From Phycisphaerales bacterium (GTDB lineage: Bacteria > Planctomycetota > Phycisphaerae > Phycisphaerales > SM1A02): a stretch of DNA of 64,000 nucleotides. Position numbers and translations under genes: made by a program. Location of the stretch: contig SIAA01000002.1 in NCBI GenBank assembly GCA_009692045.1, forward strand, positions 1 through 64,000, written 5' to 3'. The notes below the pieces were generated by a model that worked only from the letters and a program-made list of their open reading frames with translations, was not told the DNA's origin and searched no databases. Of this stretch, positions 43,313 through 51,346 are shown piece by piece. Position 1 is the stretch's first letter. Every line of letters starts with the position of its first letter.

Positions 43313-44521
43313 ATGAGAAGCCTTTCTGCTGCTGATTGTTCCGCCGGTCCATTTTCACTTGCCTTGCGCCTCGGAGCCACTTTCTGCGCGGCGCTGTGTG
43401 GGCAACTGGCCGAGGGCAGGAGCCAGGAGGCCGCTCCAGAGCCCGCGTGGATTGTTGCCGAAGCCGCGCGACTGAGCCATCAGGTACAGCTGACATTCCC
43501 CCAGCGCTTTCTCAAGGCCGGGGAAGCATACTTTTCTCCTGACGGCAGGATGATTGTGTTTCAGGCGATCGAGCGCCCGGCCGAGGGGGTCACAGCCGAT
43601 GAGTTCTATGGCATGTATGTGGCGGACCTCAAGGGTGACGCACCGGGTGAGGAGCGACTTGAGAACATCCGACGAGTGTCTCCGCCTCGCAGCGCGAATA
43701 CCTGCGGTTGGTTTGATGCTGCCCGAAGCGGCAGCCTGATCTTCGCGTCCACAGTGACTCCTCCTACGGGAGTCGAGTCGCCGGGTTACCAGCGCGGAAC
43801 AGGTCGATATCGCTGGGCATTCCCCGCGGAGATGCGGGTGGTGCGCGTTCGACTAGACCGCGCCGATGGCACCGCACTCTCTCTGCAACCGGTCACAGGT
43901 GATGGCAAGGGCTATGTGGCTGAGTGCAGCACATCAGCTGATGGCAAGTGGCTGGTGTACTGCTCACTGACCTCGGGTGATGGCAACATCTTCGTCAAAG
44001 AGCTGGCAACGGACCGCGAGGTGCCACTAGTTATGAATCGCGGTTACGACGGCGGGCCGTTCTTTTCACCGGACGGTAAGCGCATCTGTTACCGATCTGA
44101 TCGACAGGGCAATGACCTGCTTCAGGTGTTCGTAGCGGATCTCGAGTTTGCCCCAGATGGCGCGATCAAGGGTGCGATAAATGAGCGGCAGCTGACGGAC
44201 AATGAGTATGTCAACTGGGGGCCGTTCTGGCATCCCGACGGCAAGCGATTGGTTTATGCAAGTAGCCAGATGGGGCATCAGAACTACGAGGTATTCGAGA
44301 TTGATGTGCCTGCTGCGGGGCAGAGCGATGGTGTCGAAAAGGGGGGCGATTCCGCGGCGGCCGAATGTTCTAGCAAGCCCGTGCCGCGCCGAGTCACAAA
44401 CGCTGAGGGCGCCGATGTTCTCCCAGCATTCGATGCCACCGGCAAGCGCTTTCTGTGGACTAGCAAGCGCGGCAGTGACGCCACTTCCCAGTTGTGGATC
44501 GCCGAGTACCGCGACCCATGA
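43313..44521 (+). CDS. Exported TolB-like beta-propeller protein
   Basis: A 402-residue protein with an N-terminal hydrophobic segment (FSLALRLGATFCAALCGQL) that looks like a signal peptide. The rest is PD40/WD40-like blades with repeated SPDG(K/R) turns: YFSPDGRMIVFQ, STSADGKWLVYCS, FFSPDGKRICYRSDRQG, FWHPDGKRLVYASSQMG. The function is unknown; TolB itself binds Pal, but this protein lacks the TolB N-terminal domain. The stop overlaps the nadB start by four bases. Confidence 0.85.
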   Translation: MRSLSAADCSAGPFSLALRLGATFCAALCGQLAEGRSQEAAPEPAWIVAEAARLSHQVQLTFPQRFLKAGEAYFSPDGRMIVFQAIERPAEGVTADEFYGMYVADLKGDAPGEERLENIRRVSPPRSANTCGWFDAARSGSLIFASTVTPPTGVESPGYQRGTGRYRWAFPAEMRVVRVRLDRADGTALSLQPVTGDGKGYVAECSTSADGKWLVYCSLTSGDGNIFVKELATDREVPLVMNRGYDGGPFFSPDGKRICYRSDRQGNDLLQVFVADLEFAPDGAIKGAINERQLTDNEYVNWGPFWHPDGKRLVYASSQMGHQNYEVFEIDVPAAGQSDGVEKGGDSAAAECSSKPVPRRVTNAEGADVLPAFDATGKRFLWTSKRGSDATSQLWIAEYRDP

Positions 44522-46188
44522 GCGCCCTCGAGCCCCGCCGCTGGTTGATTCCCTTTCGCAGCAATCTGCTGCCGCAGATGTTCTGCGACACGCTGGTGAT
44601 AGGCAGCGGGGTGGCGGGACTGCGGGTGGGAATCGGTGCGGCGGAATCGGGCGATACGATTGTCCTTGCCAAGGATGATCTGGAAGTGTCTTGCACTTCA
44701 CTGGCTCAGGGAGGTATTGCCGCCGTTACCGCCGCCGATGACTCAATCGAGCAGCACATTGCCGACACGCTGACTGCGGGCTTCGGACTCTGTGAGGAAG
44801 CAGCGGTGCGTCAGCTGATTGAGGGCGGACCTGCCGAGATTGATCGCCTGATTAAGTGGGGCATGAGAGTTGATCGAGGTGAGGATGGGTGCCCGCAGCT
44901 CGGTCTCGAGGGCGGGCATAGCAGACCCCGCATTCTTCACAGCGATGGCGATGCCACTGGTCGGGAACTGTTCAGAACCCTGCTGAAAAAGGCGCAGTCC
45001 TGCAAGCGCCTGCGCCTGTTCGATAGGTGCCATGCTCTGGACATCCTCACTGTGCCCGTGAGCGGACGCGGAGCAAGCGGCACTCGTGCGGCCGGTGCCA
45101 TCACCTGGCATCCTCGTTACGGATTGCAGATTATCTGGGCTCGAGCCACGGTACTCGCGTCGGGCGGTGCCGGTCAGGTTTACCGTGAGACTTCAAACCC
45201 CACCGTGGCTACCGGTGATGCCATTGCTCTGGGCTATCGCGCCGGCGCTTGGCTGGCAGACCTGGAGTTTGTCCAGTTTCATCCAACTGCGCTTTACATC
45301 GCGGGAGCACCACGTCACCTGATCTCCGAGGCGGTGCGCGGCGAAGGAGCGCTTCTGATCGATAGTCACGGGGATCGCTTCATGCCCGCGAGACACCCTA
45401 TGGCCGACCTCGCTCCCCGCGACTTCGTAAGCCGCGGCATCGTGGAGCACTTGGCGGCAACTGGAGGATCTCATGTGTTTCTTGATGCGAGGAAAACCGG
45501 CGGGCGTTTCGCCTCTCGCTTTCCCAGCCTCGGTCGCATGCTGGCGGGATATGGCATCGATCCCGCCCACGACTTGATTCCTGTTCATCCCGCGGCGCAC
45601 TTCACCATCGGAGGCGCGTGGACTGATCTGGATGGCCGAACGAGTATCGCCGGTCTCTATGCTTGCGGAGAAGCCGCTGCCAACGGATTGCACGGCGCCA
45701 ATCGGTTGGCAAGCAACAGTCTGCTGGAGGGCCTAGTGTTTGGTGCTCGCGTGGCGGCGGCGACTGCCGGTGACGAGTTGGCAGACCCGGTTCCGATCCA
45801 TATGGAAGGGGCAGTTCGCGCGCGGCAGGGAGCCGAACTGGATCTCTCCGACATTCGGTCGAGTCTGCGCAGCACCATGTGGCGCAATGTGGGAATCCTC
45901 CGCGAGGGCTCGCGACTCTCGGAAGTTCTCTCGATGTTTGATTTCTGGAGCCGCTACTCGCTCGATGCGGTGTTTGATCATCCCAGCGGCTGGGATGTGC
46001 AGAACATGCTGATGGCTGGTGCGCTGATCACTCGTGCTGCTCTGCACCGCACCGAATCGCGAGGGGTTCACTCGCGCACGGACTATCCGTTGCTCGACCC
46101 ATGCCTTGCCTGCCACCTGCTGTGGCGAGTTGGCGAAGACACCCCGCGGCGAGTGCCGGTGGGCGCACTCTCGGGAGTGCTGGCATGA
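44518..46188 (+). CDS. nadB: L-aspartate oxidase NadB
   Basis: A 556-residue FAD flavoprotein making iminoaspartate for NAD synthesis. FAD-binding VIGSGVAGLRVGIGAAESG opens the protein after 26 residues. SCTSLAQGGIAAV, LEGGHSRPRILHSDGDATG, FVQFHPTAL and GEAAANGLHGANRLASNSLLEG are diagnostic for NadB over succinate dehydrogenase A. nadA and nadC are not in the window. The start at 44518 overlaps the propeller gene stop as ATGA. Confidence 0.95.
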   Translation: MSALEPRRWLIPFRSNLLPQMFCDTLVIGSGVAGLRVGIGAAESGDTIVLAKDDLEVSCTSLAQGGIAAVTAADDSIEQHIADTLTAGFGLCEEAAVRQLIEGGPAEIDRLIKWGMRVDRGEDGCPQLGLEGGHSRPRILHSDGDATGRELFRTLLKKAQSCKRLRLFDRCHALDILTVPVSGRGASGTRAAGAITWHPRYGLQIIWARATVLASGGAGQVYRETSNPTVATGDAIALGYRAGAWLADLEFVQFHPTALYIAGAPRHLISEAVRGEGALLIDSHGDRFMPARHPMADLAPRDFVSRGIVEHLAATGGSHVFLDARKTGGRFASRFPSLGRMLAGYGIDPAHDLIPVHPAAHFTIGGAWTDLDGRTSIAGLYACGEAAANGLHGANRLASNSLLEGLVFGARVAAATAGDELADPVPIHMEGAVRARQGAELDLSDIRSSLRSTMWRNVGILREGSRLSEVLSMFDFWSRYSLDAVFDHPSGWDVQNMLMAGALITRAALHRTESRGVHSRTDYPLLDPCLACHLLWRVGEDTPRRVPVGALSGVLA

Positions 46189-46892
46189 GATGGACAGCCG
46201 CCGAGCCCGCTGCCATCAGAGCAATTGCGCTCGTATGCCTCGCGGGGGCAGTCGGCTGCGAACCACAGCGCACCGAGTATGTATATAGGCCTAGTTTCAT
46301 GCGTGAAGGCGAACAATCGGCGTCTCTGACTCGAGCGGATGGAACTCGAATGGTCTTCACAGATGAACCTTTCACTACCGATGATCACAAGGGAGAGCAC
46401 AACTTTGCTCTGGGTGCCGAGCGGGAGCCCGTGGTGTATCCGACCATCAACTCCCTGCAGTGGCGGGGGACACCGCCGGCCAAGGCTCCACCACCTACAC
46501 CCTTGAAGATCCGCGAAGAGACCGATCGCGGAGAGGTGATTCTGCGGGCAATCACCCCCGATCATGTGCTCTCTCACCTCGTGAATGCCCTGCGGGAACA
46601 GGAGTACAAGCCGCTTTACGATTGCATCCTCAGCGAGCAGGCGCGAATCGGTTTCGAGTCCAAGGGTGGGTATCCGGCCTTCGTGGAGTGGTGCGATCGC
46701 AACCGGGAGCCAGCACTGGAGACACTGAATCGCATGGGCTTTGGGATGCACAACTCGGAAGTAATCATCGTCAAGACCGGGCCGCAGTCGGTGACAGCCC
46801 GTCTAGCCCCGCAGGTGGCGGGGGCATTTCGCTTCAAGGAACTGAATATGTCCTACCAGGGTGGGGCGATCAGACTCGATGGATTGCGCTGA
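46185..46892 (+). CDS. Unknown lipoprotein
   Basis: A 235-residue protein with a lipoprotein signal: hydrophobic AIRAIALVCLAGAVGC with the lipobox ending at a Cys, then EPQRTEYVYRPSF. The mature part has a Pro-rich spacer (about residues 95-105) and an alpha/beta domain (ITPDHVLSHLVNALREQEYK). No family recognised; the last domain could be NTF2-like. It overlaps the nadB stop by ATGA, so it is co-translated with nadB. Confidence 0.78.
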   Translation: MRWTAAEPAAIRAIALVCLAGAVGCEPQRTEYVYRPSFMREGEQSASLTRADGTRMVFTDEPFTTDDHKGEHNFALGAEREPVVYPTINSLQWRGTPPAKAPPPTPLKIREETDRGEVILRAITPDHVLSHLVNALREQEYKPLYDCILSEQARIGFESKGGYPAFVEWCDRNREPALETLNRMGFGMHNSEVIIVKTGPQSVTARLAPQVAGAFRFKELNMSYQGGAIRLDGLR

Positions 46893-46941
46893 ACGAGCTC
46901 GCGCCCTTCGCGCCTAGTTCAATCGCATCCGCGAACGCTGC

Positions 46942-48480
46942 TCACTCGAAGGCACCGCGATCGAGAATCTCGAAGTCCCAGATGCGGCGAATGTCCCTCT
47001 TGGACATCCCTCCCAACTGACTCAACTCCCGCACCAGGGTCCTCGGTCGGCGCACGGCCAACTTCCCCAGCATATTGAACTTGTGCCGCAGTATCTCTTC
47101 GAGTTGGGCCGTGGTGTTGCGGGCATGACCTGCGGGATACATCACTAGCCCGCTCTCGAGACGCCGACCATCTCCCGTCTCCATCACCACGCTGGTGGGG
47201 ATGCCGTCAGGGTAGCGCCGGTCATACTCAACGCCGCCATGCTCAAACGAGATGCGCTCCATCAACGCGCGCGTGCTCGGATCAGCGATCGATTGGGGCG
47301 AGTAGTCGTGTGGTCCCAGCATGCAGGCTCTCCACCAGTCGTCGTTGGTGTAATCGGCGGCCGCGGGGCCACCCTTGGCTGCGACTTCGCCTATCTTTCT
47401 CAGGAGAGTTGCCACGATGTAAAGCATGGAGTGATCGGCGCTCTGGCGGGTCTTGGGGTCGCGCTTGGCAGGATCGCCGATGATGCCGTAGGCGGGTTCG
47501 TAGGCAATGATCTTGACCGATTTGATGAGCTGGGGGTTGGCCGCGACATCGGGGTTGAGATGCACCAGATCGATCACTCCCTGCAGCGCTCCTGCAGACT
47601 GGTGCTCGTACAGACCGAGCTTGAAGTGCATTCCCATCACGGCGAAGTCGTCGCCGTCAAAGCTGAGCACCAAATCGAATGGGCTGTCACCGGATGTTTT
47701 CACAAACTGACGGAACATGCACTCGGGGTTTCGGAAAATGTCGCGCGGCCCGAGGAATCCGTCCATCGATCGGCGCATGCACAGGATGGCTGCCTCGGCA
47801 GATATGGCCGCCGATGCCCCCTTGGAGTCGCTCAGCTGCTTACCGGCCCGGATGGCGCGCCAGGGAATGTAGTGCGCTACCACCATGCCTATGGCCGACT
47901 CAATTTGCTCGGCCGTCGCCCCGGTCATGGCTCCATAGACAGCGGCCGAGGCAATGGCGCCGTGAACAACATGATCGATCTTGAAGGTCTTGAGGCTGAA
48001 TACTTCGGCGAGGCGTCCACGGATTTCATCGAGGCAGACCATACCCCGCAAGGCAGCCGCTCCACCCTGTCCTGCCACCTGAGAAGCGGCGATGCAAACG
48101 GGATAAAAGTCGTTGTGGCCAAACTCACCCGCGGTGTGTCCGAGCGCAGGATTGAAACCGAAATTGGTGCCGTTGCTGTCCCACTCGCGAACTGCCGCGG
48201 AGTTGGCGACGACTGCCTTCTCGGGAGCGACTGAGCGCTTCGAGCCAAAGAGCGATGCACCCGACTTATCGCGGTACTGCAGAGCCTCGCGGCGCAAAAC
48301 GCGCGGGGCGTTGGTGCCGAGTGCAAGCGCACTGAGTCCGCAGAGCACCGCATCAGTGTGAAAGAGGCTGGTGCGGGCGAGCACGGCATCCGAGGGGTTG
48401 CCATTCGCCATAAAGTCGAGGGAATACTGGGCGATCCCCAGCGCCTGATTGGTATTTCGCGGCAATGAAACGCTTGGCAT
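46942..48480 (-). CDS. MmgE/PrpD-family dehydratase
   Basis: A 512-residue enzyme of the 2-methylcitrate dehydratase family. Visible hallmarks are AVANSAAVREWDSNGTNF, GHNDFYPVCIAASQVAG, the helical GAMTGATAEQIESAIGM segment and the C-terminal DRRYPDGIPTSVVME. PrpD dehydrates 2-methylcitrate in propionate breakdown, but many family members act on other acids. The start at 48480 has GGAGG 5 bases upstream. It is the last gene of a minus unit with UPF0316 and the B12/GTPase gene, which fits a propionyl-CoA link. Confidence 0.88.
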   Translation of the reverse strand: MPSVSLPRNTNQALGIAQYSLDFMANGNPSDAVLARTSLFHTDAVLCGLSALALGTNAPRVLRREALQYRDKSGASLFGSKRSVAPEKAVVANSAAVREWDSNGTNFGFNPALGHTAGEFGHNDFYPVCIAASQVAGQGGAAALRGMVCLDEIRGRLAEVFSLKTFKIDHVVHGAIASAAVYGAMTGATAEQIESAIGMVVAHYIPWRAIRAGKQLSDSKGASAAISAEAAILCMRRSMDGFLGPRDIFRNPECMFRQFVKTSGDSPFDLVLSFDGDDFAVMGMHFKLGLYEHQSAGALQGVIDLVHLNPDVAANPQLIKSVKIIAYEPAYGIIGDPAKRDPKTRQSADHSMLYIVATLLRKIGEVAAKGGPAAADYTNDDWWRACMLGPHDYSPQSIADPSTRALMERISFEHGGVEYDRRYPDGIPTSVVMETGDGRRLESGLVMYPAGHARNTTAQLEEILRHKFNMLGKLAVRRPRTLVRELSQLGGMSKRDIRRIWDFEILDRGAFE

Positions 48481-48520
48481 GAGTCCTCCAGTTTGGGGGG
48501 CGGATGCTAACCGCAGAAAC

Positions 48521-49057
48521 CTACTTCGAAGTCGCTGAGGCCGTGCGGATGTCATCCACAATGTAGTAGCAGGCGGGGTCGATAGCGCGAGCTCGCTCGA
48601 TCGCGCTGGGTGCACCGCGCCGTGTGGTCTCTATGAAGAGCATCTGCACAGGGCCATCACGACCTTCGCCGTCAAAGCTGGTGACTGTGAGGCCCTCCGC
48701 ACGCAGAGTGATCGCCATCTGCGGCCCGTTCCGTGTGAACACACGCACCACTTGGCGCCCCAGGGCAAAGTGTCCTTCCAGAGTAATGCCGATGAAGTTG
48801 CCGGCGGCGAATCCCATGGCGTAGGCAATGGCGTACCAAGGATTCTCTCCCACTGTCTCGATCACTTGCGAAACCACCAGCACCCACACCAGCACTTCGA
48901 AGAATCCCAGGGCGCACGCCAGAGTCCGGCGTCCATGGATGACGGCAACGGTGCGCAGCACACCGGTGGAGACATCAACCACCCGCGCCAGCACAATGCC
49001 CACGCAAACTAGGGTCGCATGAAGAAGGCTGGGTTCGGTAGCCGCTGCCAGGGGCAT
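48521..49057 (-). CDS. UPF0316 (DUF2179/DUF5698) membrane protein
   Basis: A 178-residue protein. Three TM segments are seen at about residues 13-35, 44-66 and 72-92, with the family stretch ARVVDVSTGVLRTVAVIHGRR and YAIAYAMGFAAGNFIGI. The C-terminal cytoplasmic domain (VVRVFTRNGPQMAITLRAEGLTV) is the DUF2179 fold. Function is unknown. It begins 3 bases after the B12/GTPase stop, indicating one transcript. Confidence 0.87.
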   Translation of the reverse strand: MPLAAATEPSLLHATLVCVGIVLARVVDVSTGVLRTVAVIHGRRTLACALGFFEVLVWVLVVSQVIETVGENPWYAIAYAMGFAAGNFIGITLEGHFALGRQVVRVFTRNGPQMAITLRAEGLTVTSFDGEGRDGPVQMLFIETTRRGAPSAIERARAIDPACYYIVDDIRTASATSK

Positions 49058-49060
49058 TGG

Positions 49061-50179
49061 TTACTTCAGCAGGGCATCGAGCAGTTGGACGATGCCCTTT
49101 CCCTGAGTGGCAATCGTTTCCATGATTGGTCGGCCATCTGCGATGTCGAGAAGTTCGCGCACGAGCTGGGCCTCGCCTGCGTAATCGGCCTTGTTGACCA
49201 CGAAGATATCGGCAATCTCGAGAATGCCTGCTTTATCCATCTGCACCGAATCTCCCATGCCGGGCACCACTACCACCGCGGTGCGATCAACATGGCGGCG
49301 AATCGCAACATCATTTTGACCAGCACCAACTGTTTCGATAAGTAGAGTGTCGAAGCCAGCCGCACCGATGAGTCCGATGATGGAATCCAGCGTTGAGTAA
49401 TCCTCGCCCGCGATGGCCAGGCTTCGATAGAAAACCGCCTCGTCCACGGCGTTGAAGTCAACCCGCAGCCGATCTCCCAGGAGCGCGCCGCCGGTGATGG
49501 GACTCATGGGATCAAACGCCACCACGGCAATGCGCTGTGAGCGCCTGACAGATTCGGCGGCCATCGCCGCTACCAAAGTGGACTTGCCTGCGCCCGGCGC
49601 CCCGGTGATGCCGATTACCCGAGCGCTTCGGCGCAGGGGGGTGCCAGCGGGTAGACGCCCGGCGTGTGCGAGGGAAATCAGCCGCGCCAGCGAGGCGGAG
49701 GGTGGTCCGGTAGTGAGGGGCGCGTAGGGGCAAACTGCATCCCGGACCGCACCCACTATCTCATCGAGCCCAGTTCCCGTGTGGAATACACGACGGACAC
49801 CTGCGTGTATGAGTTTGGGGACATCTTCCTGAGGGATGATTCCCCCCACATCGATGACAATGTCACCGCGGCCAACTTTGCCGCACTGCTCCACGAGCCG
49901 AGGAACCAGAACCAAGTGAGAGTTGCTCATCATCGAGCACGAGAGGCAGTCGGCGTCCTCATCGCGCGCTGATATGGCGAGGCTGCGCGGCGTCTGCCAG
50001 AGTCCGCTGTAGATCACATGAATGCCACTATCACGCATCATGCGGGCAATGAGCTTCACGCCGCGGTCGTGCCCGTCGAGCCCCATTTTCCCCAGCAGAA
50101 CGCGGGGTCGGTGGCTCAGATCCGAGCAGCGATCCAGCTTCTGTATGGAGGTCGTGGGATCAGGCAGAGCGCGTGGCAT
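49061..50179 (-). CDS. Fusion of B12-binding domain and MeaB-type GTPase, lacking a mutase domain
   Basis: A 372-residue protein. Residues 22-150 are a methylmalonyl-CoA-mutase-type cobalamin-binding domain (MGLDGHDRGVK with the cobalt-ligand His37; DIVIDVGGIIPQEDVPKL). Residues 185-372 are a MeaB-like G3E GTPase: Walker A GAPGAGKST (193-201), IETVGAGQND, IFVVNKAD. The order equals the first two domains of IcmF (isobutyryl-CoA mutase) but it stops before the mutase domain, and it also lacks the C-terminal dimerisation arm of stand-alone MeaB. It should load or protect a cobalamin-dependent acyl-CoA mutase encoded elsewhere. Confidence 0.9.
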   Translation of the reverse strand: MPRALPDPTTSIQKLDRCSDLSHRPRVLLGKMGLDGHDRGVKLIARMMRDSGIHVIYSGLWQTPRSLAISARDEDADCLSCSMMSNSHLVLVPRLVEQCGKVGRGDIVIDVGGIIPQEDVPKLIHAGVRRVFHTGTGLDEIVGAVRDAVCPYAPLTTGPPSASLARLISLAHAGRLPAGTPLRRSARVIGITGAPGAGKSTLVAAMAAESVRRSQRIAVVAFDPMSPITGGALLGDRLRVDFNAVDEAVFYRSLAIAGEDYSTLDSIIGLIGAAGFDTLLIETVGAGQNDVAIRRHVDRTAVVVVPGMGDSVQMDKAGILEIADIFVVNKADYAGEAQLVRELLDIADGRPIMETIATQGKGIVQLLDALLK

Positions 50180-50272
50180 TGGCGGGCGGCCATGGTAGTC
50201 GCCCCTGACTGAGCGGTTTCACTAGTTCTGCCTGTCGGTGCCATCATCCCCGGTGCCACTGGCAGCCGCGCT

Positions 50273-50920
50273 CTACTCCGCTTCTGTGTCAGCGATCGAT
50301 GCCGATTCAATGACCGTCGCCGTTTCTGTCCACTTCCCAGGAAAGAATCGCTGGGCCAGCGCGCCCGCGATGAGGTTCACATGCAGATGTTTGTAGTCAT
50401 CAAGGAGAAAACTTCCTTGCTGAGTCTGAATCGTAACTATGGACTTGCTCATCCAGCGGCTCATGTCGATACTAGTCACCTCGTTCGCGCTAATCACTAT
50501 TCCATCAATGATCAGCGAACCATCTGCCTCTAGGGATATGCGTTTGCGACTTGCCGTCACAATCGTCCATAAGACAAATGGTGTTCCCAGCACACCGCAC
50601 CCGATGAAGTAGACCCAGAACTGCAGGAGGCTGTCATACGCTGGCGGCCTGGCTGGCGGCGCATTGGCGTAGGTATCCAGAACTGACCTTGCTGATTCAT
50701 ACCGACCGACTTCCTCGGCAGTGAGTGCTCGAGTGCCCTGCAATGTTTGCAGAGAGTTGCTCGCTTCGCCAGCGGCTTCATACTCATTGGCTGCCGCGAG
50801 CCTGGCGGGAATCGTCACCCAGTAGTCCCAGGCGCCCCATGCGCCCAATACAAAGCAGAGAATGGCATAGCCCAGATTCCACCACTTGAATCTAGGTTGC
50901 AGTTGGGTCACGATTCGCAT
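50273..50920 (-). CDS. Two-TM membrane protein with PH-like C-terminal domain
   Basis: A 215-residue protein not recognised. TM1 is at about residues 15-33 (LGYAILCFVLGAWGAWDYWV), followed by a helical periplasmic part rich in Ala and Glu. TM2 is at about 100-122 (FWVYFIGCGVLGTPFVLWTI). The C-terminal cytoplasmic domain (RISLEADGSLIIDGIVI, SKSIVTIQTQQGSFLLDDYK) is PH-like in strand pattern. A TAGACT hexamer 10 bases before the ATG suggests leaderless expression. Confidence 0.8.
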   Translation of the reverse strand: MRIVTQLQPRFKWWNLGYAILCFVLGAWGAWDYWVTIPARLAAANEYEAAGEASNSLQTLQGTRALTAEEVGRYESARSVLDTYANAPPARPPAYDSLLQFWVYFIGCGVLGTPFVLWTIVTASRKRISLEADGSLIIDGIVISANEVTSIDMSRWMSKSIVTIQTQQGSFLLDDYKHLHVNLIAGALAQRFFPGKWTETATVIESASIADTEAE

Positions 50921-50930
50921 GATTGTTTCT

Positions 50931-50936
50931 AAGTCT
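50931..50936 (-). promoter_or_regulatory. -10 element (TAGACT) for the PH-like gene
   Basis: TAGACT on the minus strand lies 10 bases before the ATG at 50920 with no ribosome site. Confidence 0.5.
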
Positions 50937-50951
50937 ACACCCTCAATGAAG

Positions 50952-50986
50952 AACCAGCCGCAGCGGCCTTGGCGCTACGGCTGGTT
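50952..50986. terminator. Strong hairpin, possible terminator
   Basis: AACCAGCCG pairs with CGGCTGGTT (9 bp). Inside it AGCG pairs with CGCT, leaving a 7-base loop. On the minus strand it is followed by TTCTTCATT, a weak T-rich stretch, so it could end a minus-strand RNA from the nrdJ side. It lies 15 bases upstream of the PH-like gene's -10. Confidence 0.5.
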
Positions 50987-51055
50987 TGAGGGGGTCGCAG
51001 ATGCTTCCCCAAACTGGATCATCCGCGAAAAGTCACGGCCATTCGGGACGGATCA

Positions 51056-51334
51056 CCTGCGCGCAGCTTGCTGCTTTGCGCAGGGGTTGAACTCCACCAG
51101 TTCCGTGTCGGTTCAACCAAGGCAGGCGAGTATCCGTTCGCCTACCGATTCGTCAAAGCCCTGAACGAATGCCATCACCTTCGCGGATTATTGCGGGATA
51201 CGACAGGTGTCGGAGTGAAATCTGTCGCGATCCCTAGGCGGTGCCCGCGATCCTTGCGGACGGGCGGCAAGCATCGTGCAGGCCGCGTCGATTATGGCAA
51301 GGGCATTTGAACCCCTTACGGGGGTGGCCCTTGC
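51056..51334. ncRNA. Hairpin-rich non-coding block, candidate structured RNA
   Basis: The 360 bases between the hairpin at 50952 and the nrdJ stop hold no credible gene but at least six strong helices in series: CCTGCGC/GCGCAGG with inner GCAGC/GCTGC (51056-51084); GGTTGAAC/GTTCAACC (51085-51118); AGGCGA/TCGCCT (51124-51143); ATTCGT/ACGAAT (51148-51170); GGGAT plus CGACAG with CTGTCG plus ATCCC (51195-51234); and GCAAGGGC/GCCCTTGC with inner CCCC/GGGG (51297-51334). It does not match tmRNA, RNase P, 4.5S or 6S patterns that I can recall. The strand is not settled; minus would make it the nrdJ 3' region or a processed RNA. Confidence 0.45.
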
Positions 51335-51346
51335 GGGGGGTTCCAC

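Noticed and set aside
47239-48234. A 331-codon open frame on the plus strand opposite the MmgE/PrpD gene
   Set aside because: It is wholly antisense to a well-supported family member, has no recognisable domains and low-complexity composition; it is a codon-bias shadow.
49058-49061. A frameshift truncating the B12/GTPase protein before a mutase or dimerisation domain
   Set aside because: The next gene begins 3 bases later and is a complete UPF0316 protein; no mutase or MeaB-arm sequence appears in any frame downstream.
50255-50261. GCCACTG resembling part of a cobalamin riboswitch, near B12-related genes
   Set aside because: Only seven bases match; the other conserved riboswitch segments and a suitable downstream gene orientation are absent.
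51056-51334. tmRNA, RNase P RNA or SRP RNA in the gap after nrdJ
   Set aside because: None of the recalled conserved signatures (tmRNA tag frame and T-arm, GAGGAAAGTCC of RNase P, GGAAGGGAGCAGC-type SRP tip) is present on either strand.
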